A stretch of 5,492 nucleotides of DNA from Acidimicrobiaceae bacterium (GTDB lineage Bacteria; Actinomycetota; Acidimicrobiia; Acidimicrobiales; RAAP-2). The translations under genes were made by a program, and so were the position numbers. The stretch covers positions 1 to 5,492 of the forward strand of contig JAUTXB010000008.1 of NCBI GenBank assembly GCA_030838245.1. Direction: 5' to 3'. Positions 1 through 5,492 of this stretch are shown here, piece after piece. Under the pieces are notes generated by a model, which was not told the origin of the DNA, did no database searches, and saw only the letters and a list, made by a program, of their open reading frames with translations. The first letter of the stretch is position 1. Every line of letters begins with the position of its first letter.

Positions 1-39
1 CTGGTGGCCACCATGGACTGGCTGCTGCACGCCGGCTGA
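1..39 (+). CDS. C-terminal tail of an unidentified plus-strand gene (partial)
   Basis: Reading from base 1 in frame 1 gives twelve sense codons (LVATMDWLLHAG) and then TGA at 37-39. All twelve codons end in G or C, which is the codon bias of the real genes here and is the main reason to read this as the end of a gene that begins left of the window. The product cannot be identified from twelve residues. It would converge on rseP, whose stop is at 53-55. The alternative is that the stretch is a spacer, or that the minus-strand ATG at 14-12 starts another gene. That ATG has no Shine-Dalgarno in front of it, so I consider it less likely. Confidence 0.42.
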   Translation: MVATMDWLLHAG

Positions 40-52
40 GCCTGCGGGTCGG

Positions 53-1432
53 CTATCCGAACGGGTTGGCCATGGGATGGGCCAGGTCCACCACCAGCGC
101 GGTGACGACCAGCACGGCCAGGAAGGCCAGGAGTATGTAGGCGAACGGCATCATCTTGGCCACGTCGGCGTGGTACATCGGGCCGCCCCGCCGGGTGCGG
201 ATCTTCTCGTAGATGGCGATGACCACGTGACCGCCGTCCAGCGGGAGCATGGGGAACAGGTTGAACACGCCGAAGAAGATGTTGATGGTGATGAGGACCA
301 ACAACAGGTTCCCGATGCCGGACTGGGCCGCCTGGTCGGCCGTCCGGACCACACCGACGATCGACTGGACCCGGGTGCCGTTGGTCGTGGCCTGGTTGGC
401 CGCCTGAGCGCTGGTGGCCTGGTCGAACCGGCTGACCACCTGGCTGGGCGAGAAGATGTGCACGACACCGAGCACCGACTGCCAGGTGACCTTGCCCAGG
501 TCGACCGTCGAGGTGCCGACGGCGTGGATGGGGTTGGTCGTGGCCGTGGGGTTGTCGAGCTCCACGCCGATGAGGCCATCGGGGGCGGAACCGGTGGCCG
601 GTGCCGCGCCCACCTGGTGCACGGTGTGCCCGTCCGCCGGGGTCACGGTCAAGTGGACCTGGCGCCCGCCCCGGTCGACCACGAACGACACCGGCCGTCC
701 GGGGCTGTCGTGGATGGCCCGGATCAGGACGTCGGTATTGCCCCCCACTGTCTTACCGTTGACCGAGACGATGACGTCCCCGGCCTGCATGCCGCCGGTC
801 CGGGCCGGGTTGGCCACCCCGGTGAGTGGGGTGAACCCCGCTATCTGGGTCTGGTTGTTGTTGGGCACCCCGACAAAGGCCAACAGGCCCCAGAGGAGCA
901 GGAAGGCCATGATGAAGTGCATGGCCGACCCGGCCACCGCTACCAAGAGGCGGTACCGGAACGGTTGGTTGCGATAGGCGCGTGGTTCGTCTTGGGGGTC
1001 CACCTCTTCGAGGTTGGTCATCCCGGGGATCTTCACGTAGCCACCGGCCGGGATGGCCTTGATCCCGTACTCGGTCTCCCCCCGCCGGATCGACCACAGC
1101 CGAGGGCCGAAACCCACGAAGTACTGGGTTACCTTCATGCCGCCCCGCTTGGCCGCCAACAGGTGGCCCAGCTCGTGGACCATGACCATGATCAGGATGG
1201 CGACGATCACGATCAACAGGTCGACGGCGCCGCTGAGGATGGCCAGGGCCACGATGGCCGCCACCGCCACCAAGAGCTCCAGGGCGGACCGCCGGGGCGA
1301 CTTCACCCGGAAGGGGATGCCGCCGCCCTCGCCGTTGCCGCCGGTCCCCCGGTCGTCGAGTGGAGGGGCGGGGGGTCGGGGCGGTGCGGTCGATTCCCGC
1401 GCCCGCGGTGGAGCGTCGGAGGTGGTGCTCAC
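53..1432 (-). CDS. rseP: Site-2 intramembrane zinc metalloprotease (M50 family, RseP/Rip1-like)
   Basis: Predicted 459-residue membrane protease that cuts transmembrane substrates inside the bilayer; characterised relatives (E. coli RseP, M. tuberculosis Rip1) process anti-sigma factors. The zinc motif HELGH is at residues 86-90 in the first hydrophobic block (about 51-90). The third ligand motif NLFPMLPLDGGH is at 391-402, with D399 the likely zinc ligand. A single PDZ-like domain lies at about 192-290, containing GGMQAGDVIVSVNG. Further membrane segments are at about 162-189, 374-395 and 430-450. Residues 1-45 are Pro/Gly-rich and probably cytosolic. The start is GTG 1432-1430, overlapping the dxr stop as GTGA. 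An in-frame ATG at 1582 would add 50 Arg-rich residues that are only dxr read in another frame. The Shine-Dalgarno is weak (AGG four bases before GTG), which fits translational coupling to dxr. Motif GSAMH (168-172) replaces the common GPxxN. The physiological substrate is unknown. Confidence 0.93.
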   Translation of the reverse strand: MSTTSDAPPRARESTAPPRPPAPPLDDRGTGGNGEGGGIPFRVKSPRRSALELLVAVAAIVALAILSGAVDLLIVIVAILIMVMVHELGHLLAAKRGGMKVTQYFVGFGPRLWSIRRGETEYGIKAIPAGGYVKIPGMTNLEEVDPQDEPRAYRNQPFRYRLLVAVAGSAMHFIMAFLLLWGLLAFVGVPNNNQTQIAGFTPLTGVANPARTGGMQAGDVIVSVNGKTVGGNTDVLIRAIHDSPGRPVSFVVDRGGRQVHLTVTPADGHTVHQVGAAPATGSAPDGLIGVELDNPTATTNPIHAVGTSTVDLGKVTWQSVLGVVHIFSPSQVVSRFDQATSAQAANQATTNGTRVQSIVGVVRTADQAAQSGIGNLLLVLITINIFFGVFNLFPMLPLDGGHVVIAIYEKIRTRRGGPMYHADVAKMMPFAYILLAFLAVLVVTALVVDLAHPMANPFG

Positions 1433-2601
1433 GCCGCCTGTTCCCGGCCGGCCACCACGCGCTCGGCTGTGCGGCGGGCGCTGGCGTCGGCCTCGAGCAC
1501 GTCGTCCACGCTGAGGGTGCCGGTGCCGCCACGCTCGTAAGCGTCGAGGGTGCCTAGAGCGACGTCGGCGATCGACGACCAACCGATCCGACCGTCGAGG
1601 AAGGCGGCCACGGCCACCTCGTTGGCCGCGTTCAACCAGGCCGGGGCGAGCTCGCCCTGACGGCCGGCCCGGTAGGCCAGGTCGAGGCAGGGGAACACGG
1701 ACCGGTCGGGCTCTTCGAACTCGAGCAGCGACAGTGCCTTCCAGTCGATGGCCCCGAAAGGCACAGGCAGCCGTTCGGGGTATGCCAAGGCATACCCGAT
1801 GGGGAGGCGCATGTCGGGGAGCGATAGTTGAGCCATCACCGCGCCGTCGGTGTACTCCACCATGGAGTGGATGATGGACTGCGGGTGGACCACGACATCG
1901 ATGCGGTCGAAGGGGATGTCGAAGAGCTCATGGGCCTCGATGACCTCGAGCCCCTTGTTCATGAGCGTCGAGGAGTCCACCGTGATCTTCGGACCCATCG
2001 ACCAGGTCGGGTGGGCCAGCGCCTCCTCGACCCTGACCGTGGCCAGCTCGTCCCGGGTCCGTCCCCGAAACGGGCCGCCTGACGCCGTGACCAACAAGCG
2101 GGCCACCTCGGCGGCACCCCCGGACCGGAGGCATTGGTGGAGGGCGCAGTGCTCCGAGTCCACAGGGATGATCTCGGCTCCGGGCACCTGACGGGCCTGG
2201 CGTACCACCGGGGCACCGGCGATGATCGACTCCTTGTTGGCCAGGGCCAGCCGGCGGCCGGCGTTCAGGGCGGCCAGGGTCACGGTGAGCCCGGCGAAGC
2301 CGACCACGCCGTTGACGGCCACTTCGGCCACCGTGGCGATGTGGGCCAGCCCCTCGGTGCCGGCCACCACCTCGATGCCGGGGGGAAGGGCTCGGGACAG
2401 CTCACCGGCCAGCGTGGGGTCGCCGATGGCCACCACCTCGGGCCGCAAGCGACGGGCCTGGTCGGCCAGCAACTCGACCGACCGCTGGGCGCCGATGGCC
2501 ACGACCGAGAATCGATCGGGGCAGGCGTCGACCACATCGATGGCCTGGGTCCCGATCGATCCGGTGGAGCCGATCAGACTGACACTCGTCGTAGGTGGCA
2601 C
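1429..2601 (-). CDS. dxr: 1-deoxy-D-xylulose 5-phosphate reductoisomerase
   Basis: Predicted 390-residue cytosolic enzyme that rearranges and reduces 1-deoxy-D-xylulose 5-phosphate to 2-C-methyl-D-erythritol 4-phosphate with NADPH, the committed step of the MEP isoprenoid pathway. The NADPH-binding glycine motif GSTGSIG is at 11-17 and ANKESIIAG at 121-129. Metal ligands matching E. coli D150, E152 and E231 are D148, E150 and E219. Substrate-phosphate residues are S174 (in TASGGPFRG), S210, N215 and K216 (in VDSSTLMNKGLE). The flexible-loop motif HPTWSMG is at 197-203, with H197 and W200 conserved. LNAANEVAV is at 323-331. Length is close to the E. coli enzyme (398). The start is GTG 2601-2599, 20 nt after the cdsA stop, with a GCAGG eight bases upstream as a modest ribosome site. 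The stop TGA (1431-1429) overlaps the rseP GTG. No catalytic residue that I checked is missing. Confidence 0.97.
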   Translation of the reverse strand: MPPTTSVSLIGSTGSIGTQAIDVVDACPDRFSVVAIGAQRSVELLADQARRLRPEVVAIGDPTLAGELSRALPPGIEVVAGTEGLAHIATVAEVAVNGVVGFAGLTVTLAALNAGRRLALANKESIIAGAPVVRQARQVPGAEIIPVDSEHCALHQCLRSGGAAEVARLLVTASGGPFRGRTRDELATVRVEEALAHPTWSMGPKITVDSSTLMNKGLEVIEAHELFDIPFDRIDVVVHPQSIIHSMVEYTDGAVMAQLSLPDMRLPIGYALAYPERLPVPFGAIDWKALSLLEFEEPDRSVFPCLDLAYRAGRQGELAPAWLNAANEVAVAAFLDGRIGWSSIADVALGTLDAYERGGTGTLSVDDVLEADASARRTAERVVAGREQAA

Positions 2602-2621
2602 CCCTCTAGCCTGCCCGACTT

Positions 2622-4847
2622 TCAGCCGAGGTTGAAGGCGCGGACCAGGTAGTAGGTGGCAGGCAGGACGAAGAGCAGCGCGTCCACCCTGTCCAGGACG
2701 CCACCGTGCCCCGGGAGGAGGGTCCCCATGTCCTTGATGTGCAGGTCTCGCTTGAGCAACGACTCCGCCAGGTCACCGATGGGGGCGACGATGGCCACCA
2801 TCAGGCCGAGGACGGCCGCCTTGCCCGGCGTCCAGGGGTGGATGGCGCCGACCAGCGCGGCCGAGACCACCACCGAGAGGACCAGCCCGCCCAGCCAGCC
2901 CTCCCAGGTCTTGTGGGGGCTGACCGAAGGGGCCATGGGGTGGCGTCCGAGCCAACCACCGACGACCAGCCCGCCCACGTCGTTGGCCACCGTGGCGATG
3001 ATCGCCCCGAGGAGGAAGGCGATGCCGTGCCGGTGCGGGAAGTTCGACGGGGCGAGCAACAGCGCGGCGAACGATCCCAGGAGCGAGATCCAGCCCACGG
3101 TGAGGAACGTGGCCGCCGCACCAGCCACCGGTGCGCCGCGTTCCACCCCCAGCAGGTACCAGAGGAAGGTGAACACGGCGATGAGCACCAGGACCAGCGG
3201 GATGGCCGAAGCCCCCTTGGTGTAGGTGGCGATCATGAGCGCCACCGTCCCCACCAGGCCGAGCAGGGTGGCCGGGTGGTAGCCGGCCCGTCGCAACGCC
3301 CCGAAGCACTCGCCGGCGGCGAAGGTCACCACCACGATGCACAGGGCCAGCGCAGGCACAGTGCCCAGCGCGAAGAGCACCAAGGCGATGACGGCCACGG
3401 CGATCCCGGTGGCGATGCGCACACCGAGGTTGGCCCCTTCGCCGGGATCCCCCCGGTCGGGCGGCTCCATGGCTATCCCGGGAAGGCCCGAGGCGCCACG
3501 GTCCCGCAGTGAGCGGAAGCTCCGTCGCGCCGGCGGGCCACCGTCGGGGTCGTCGTCGAACCATTGCTCGGCTCGAGGTGGCACCTGGCGCGGAGCTTCG
3601 GGCTCGTCGAAGCCGACCGGGGCACCGGGCCGTTCGCCCGGCGCATTGGTCTCGTAGCTGGTGAGCGGGTCGCCGGCCGATCCGGACGGGGCCGCCGCCG
3701 ATCGATCGGCCGCGGCCAGCCCAGCCACACCACCGCGTCGCAGGCCGACGCCGGGAACGTCGGTCACCGAGGCGCCCGGCGGCTCGGCGGCCAGCGCCTC
3801 GGCTCCCGGATCCCCCACTGCCCCCTCGGGTCGGCGAGCGCGCAACCGGCTCGCTCGTCCTCCGGCCCGACGCAAGATGCCGGATCGAACCGGAGTCGGC
3901 GGCTCATCGAGCGGTCCGAACCGATCGAAACCTCGATCGTCGGGCTCTGCGGCGAGATCGTGGTCGACGTCCTCGCCTGCCCCCCGCCCCACGGCCTGGA
4001 CCACTTCGGTGATCGGGTCGATGGTGGAATACGGCGTCGGCGCAGCAGGTGCGGGCGAACCCCGCCCAGGGTCGCCTTCGTACGCGTAGTCGAAGTCGCC
4101 TTGGGCCGGCGTCCCGCTGTCTCGTGGGTCGGCCACCGGTTGGTCGCTCAACCTGATCGGCGGTATCCGTCCCGTGTCCGACGGAAGGTCGAACTCCCAG
4201 GGCCGGCGCACCGGATCGGGAGCATCGTTCTCGTCGAGCGAGCCCAACGCCGTCTCCTCGTTGGCGTAGAGGTCCGGGTCGAACTGATCGTCGTGCGCGG
4301 TCCAGTCGCTGTGCTCCTCCCGCCAGGTCGGTCCCGACCGGCTCCTCCAGTCGTCGCCATCGTCGTTGTCCCGGGCCAAGACGGTGGGAACCTGGCCGGT
4401 CGGCGGCTCGGTCCAGTGCGGAAGCGAGGAGACATCAGGCGAGGGGGCGTCCTCGGCCGAGAGAGAGGGCTCGTACGGGTTCTCCGCCGCCGGTTGGGCA
4501 GGCTCGTCGAAGAGGGGTGGCGGCGGTTGCGACGACCAGGGCACGGACCACGGGGCCGAATCGGTTGGTTCGTCGACCACCTCCGGCTCGAGCGGCTCCT
4601 GGCGCCAGTCATCCCCGAGCGGCTGCACCGAACTGGGAGGGTCACCCGTGCCGCCGGGACGCACGGCCCCTCCGGGTTGGACGGTGTCGCCTGGTTGGAT
4701 GGGGTCGGCCCGAATGACCGGAACCTTGCCCGTGGCTTCGCCGGCCGTCTCGGCCCCCACGATCCGCACGCGGTCGCTCTTGGGGCCGGCCGCGGGGAGC
4801 GAATCGGCTTCGGTCGTTTCTTTCTGCAGGTCGTCGCGGTCGTCCAC
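2622..4847 (-). CDS. cdsA: Phosphatidate cytidylyltransferase with a ~470-residue N-terminal extension
   Basis: Predicted 741-residue CDP-diglyceride synthase, which makes CDP-diacylglycerol and pyrophosphate from phosphatidic acid and CTP at the membrane, the precursor of phosphatidylinositol, phosphatidylglycerol and related lipids. The catalytic part is residues about 471-741, a normal full-length CdsA with roughly eight or nine hydrophobic segments. It contains NDVGG (622-626), SPHKTWEGW (643-651) and an exact match to the family signature at 696-722 (S-x-x-K-R, then K-D, then GHGG, ending D-R-V-D). Residues 1-470 have no recognisable fold: they are rich in Pro, Asp, Glu and Gly, with three tandem PG hexapeptides (50-67), four DEP motifs, scattered Trp, and Arg clusters at 321-339 and 441-450. 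No stop interrupts the extension, and GTG 4847-4845 has a strong GGGAGG site ten bases upstream, so the long form looks genuine. A later start near residue 459 (an ATG) would yield a normal-sized enzyme but would leave that Shine-Dalgarno and the long open frame unexplained. Confidence 0.95.
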   Translation of the reverse strand: MDDRDDLQKETTEADSLPAAGPKSDRVRIVGAETAGEATGKVPVIRADPIQPGDTVQPGGAVRPGGTGDPPSSVQPLGDDWRQEPLEPEVVDEPTDSAPWSVPWSSQPPPPLFDEPAQPAAENPYEPSLSAEDAPSPDVSSLPHWTEPPTGQVPTVLARDNDDGDDWRSRSGPTWREEHSDWTAHDDQFDPDLYANEETALGSLDENDAPDPVRRPWEFDLPSDTGRIPPIRLSDQPVADPRDSGTPAQGDFDYAYEGDPGRGSPAPAAPTPYSTIDPITEVVQAVGRGAGEDVDHDLAAEPDDRGFDRFGPLDEPPTPVRSGILRRAGGRASRLRARRPEGAVGDPGAEALAAEPPGASVTDVPGVGLRRGGVAGLAAADRSAAAPSGSAGDPLTSYETNAPGERPGAPVGFDEPEAPRQVPPRAEQWFDDDPDGGPPARRSFRSLRDRGASGLPGIAMEPPDRGDPGEGANLGVRIATGIAVAVIALVLFALGTVPALALCIVVVTFAAGECFGALRRAGYHPATLLGLVGTVALMIATYTKGASAIPLVLVLIAVFTFLWYLLGVERGAPVAGAAATFLTVGWISLLGSFAALLLAPSNFPHRHGIAFLLGAIIATVANDVGGLVVGGWLGRHPMAPSVSPHKTWEGWLGGLVLSVVVSAALVGAIHPWTPGKAAVLGLMVAIVAPIGDLAESLLKRDLHIKDMGTLLPGHGGVLDRVDALLFVLPATYYLVRAFNLG

Positions 4848-4857
4848 GTCGCTATTT

Positions 4858-4863
4858 CCTCCC
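4858..4863 (-). promoter_or_regulatory. Shine-Dalgarno site of cdsA
   Basis: On the minus strand GGGAGG is followed by ten bases (AAATAGCGAC) and then GTG at 4847. It is the best ribosome-binding sequence in the window. It lies inside the 43-nt frr-cdsA gap, so it supports translation starting at the far end of the CdsA extension. Confidence 0.75.
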
Positions 4864-4890
4864 GAGCAGCGGCCAGAGCCGCCGATCGTG

Positions 4891-5460
4891 TCAGATCTCG
4901 AGGAGCTCTTGCTCCTTGTGGGCCAGTAGCCGGTCGATTGCGGCTACCTGGTCGTGCGTGACTTTGTCGAGGTCTTTTTCCACCCGCTCGATCTCGTCGC
5001 TCGAGATGTCGCCGTCCTTTTCCAAGGCGTCGAGCTCATGGCGGGCTGCTCGACGAAGGTTGCGGACGGTCACCCGTCCGTCTTCTGCCTTCTGCTTCAC
5101 CACTTTGACGAGGTCCTTGCGCCGTTCCTCAGTGGGAACGGGGAACCCCAGCCTGATCACGTTGCCGTCGTTGGAGGGCTGGATACCCAGGTCGGAGCCC
5201 TGGAGCGCTTTCTCGATGGCACCGAGTGATCCCTTGTCGTAGGGGGAGATGATCAGCAGTCGAGCCTCGGGAACGCTGAAGCCGGCCAGCTGGCGCAGCT
5301 CGGTCTCGGTTCCGTAATAGTCGATCTTCAGGTGCTCGACCAGAGCCGGGGTGGCACGCCCGGTACGCACGGAACCGAAGTCGGCCTGGGTGTGGTCGAC
5401 CGCCTTTTCCATGCGCTCTCGCGCCTCGGCCACAACCAGGGCCGTGAGGTCGTCATCCAT
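4891..5460 (-). CDS. frr: Ribosome recycling factor
   Basis: Predicted 189-residue cytosolic factor that, with EF-G, splits the post-termination ribosome so that subunits can be reused. Length matches the family (E. coli 185). Conserved landmarks are in order: SVRTGRATP (30-38), YYGTETEL (48-55), EARLLIISPYDK (65-76), SDLGIQPSNDGNVIR (89-103), PTEERRKDLVK (109-119), VRNLRRAAR (132-140, including the key Arg of domain I) and a C-terminal helix ending HKEQELLEI. The K-x-T-H form near residue 169, where many bacteria have T-D, also occurs in mycobacterial Frr, so it fits an actinobacterial origin. The start is ATG 5460-5458, which places the N-terminus where the family begins. There is no clear Shine-Dalgarno in the 32 bases available upstream, perhaps because of coupling to an upstream gene (pyrH usually precedes frr). 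The cdsA start lies 43 nt downstream. Confidence 0.97.
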   Translation of the reverse strand: MDDDLTALVVAEARERMEKAVDHTQADFGSVRTGRATPALVEHLKIDYYGTETELRQLAGFSVPEARLLIISPYDKGSLGAIEKALQGSDLGIQPSNDGNVIRLGFPVPTEERRKDLVKVVKQKAEDGRVTVRNLRRAARHELDALEKDGDISSDEIERVEKDLDKVTHDQVAAIDRLLAHKEQELLEI

Positions 5461-5492
5461 TGACAGACCAGCGTAGCGATGATGATCGCCCC

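Noticed and set aside
1..14. Start of ispG on the minus strand (ATG at 14-12, reading MVAT)
   Set aside because: ispG often follows rseP, but only four codons are visible, there is no Shine-Dalgarno, and the plus-strand frame through the same bases has perfect G/C third positions with a stop.
77..1540. Long plus-strand open frame of 487 codons opposite rseP
   Set aside because: It is His/Asp/Gly-rich without recognisable domains and lies exactly opposite rseP, whose catalytic and PDZ motifs are clear. I treat it as an antisense shadow.
1433..1582. N-terminal extension of rseP from the in-frame ATG at 1582
   Set aside because: The 50 extra residues are Arg-rich, lie wholly inside dxr in another frame, and have no site-2 protease counterpart. 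The GTGA overlap at 1432 is the better start.
4869..4882. Small hairpin (GCGGC/GCCGC, 4-base loop) in the frr-cdsA gap as a terminator or attenuator
   Set aside because: It has only five base pairs and no U tract, and is followed directly by the cdsA Shine-Dalgarno. Such stems arise often by chance in GC-rich DNA.
3564..4961. Long plus-strand open frame of 465 codons opposite the CdsA tail
   Set aside because: The translation is Arg/Gly/Val-rich with no family motif, and it runs from the cdsA tail into the end of frr on the opposite strand. Its openness is what GC-rich coding on the other strand produces.
5461..5492. Tail of pyrH just upstream of frr
   Set aside because: pyrH is the expected neighbour, but none of the three minus-strand frames in these 32 bases gives a convincing PyrH C-terminus. 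One frame reads IATLV, loosely like the family end, but it runs on without a stop; another stops at 5453 with unrelated residues.

Overview
This window is a compact, high-GC segment of bacterial chromosome. Four genes run head to tail on the minus strand, in the order frr, cdsA, dxr, rseP (transcribed from about 5460 down to 53). Three of the four start with GTG. Codon third positions are mostly G or C, the operon layout is actinobacterial, and frr and the M50 protease have actinobacterial features. I infer an actinomycetote, possibly an Acidimicrobiia-like lineage, but the sequence alone does not fix the class.

Layout from high to low coordinates on the minus strand: 5461-5492 is upstream sequence with no gene I can assign; frr (ribosome recycling factor) is complete at 4891-5460; a 43-nt gap holds a strong Shine-Dalgarno; cdsA (CDP-diglyceride synthase) is at 2622-4847; dxr (DXP reductoisomerase) starts 20 nt further on, at 1429-2601; rseP (site-2 protease) overlaps dxr by 4 nt at 53-1432. 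At the left edge, positions 1-39 look like the last codons of a plus-strand gene that converges on rseP across only 13 nt.

Together the genes form a housekeeping cell-envelope and translation cluster. Frr recycles ribosomes, CdsA makes CDP-diacylglycerol for phospholipids, Dxr commits carbon to MEP-pathway isoprenoids (including the undecaprenyl carrier lipid), and RseP cleaves membrane-embedded substrates such as anti-sigma factors. Tight spacing and an overlapping stop/start suggest co-transcription.

The one real surprise is CdsA. A normal-looking catalytic membrane domain of about 270 residues (with a full match to the CDP-diglyceride synthase signature) is preceded in frame by about 470 residues of acidic, proline-rich, apparently disordered sequence. 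This tail carries short repeats, scattered tryptophans and two arginine clusters. I see no mobile elements, CRISPR arrays, RNA genes or undescribed defence-like system here.
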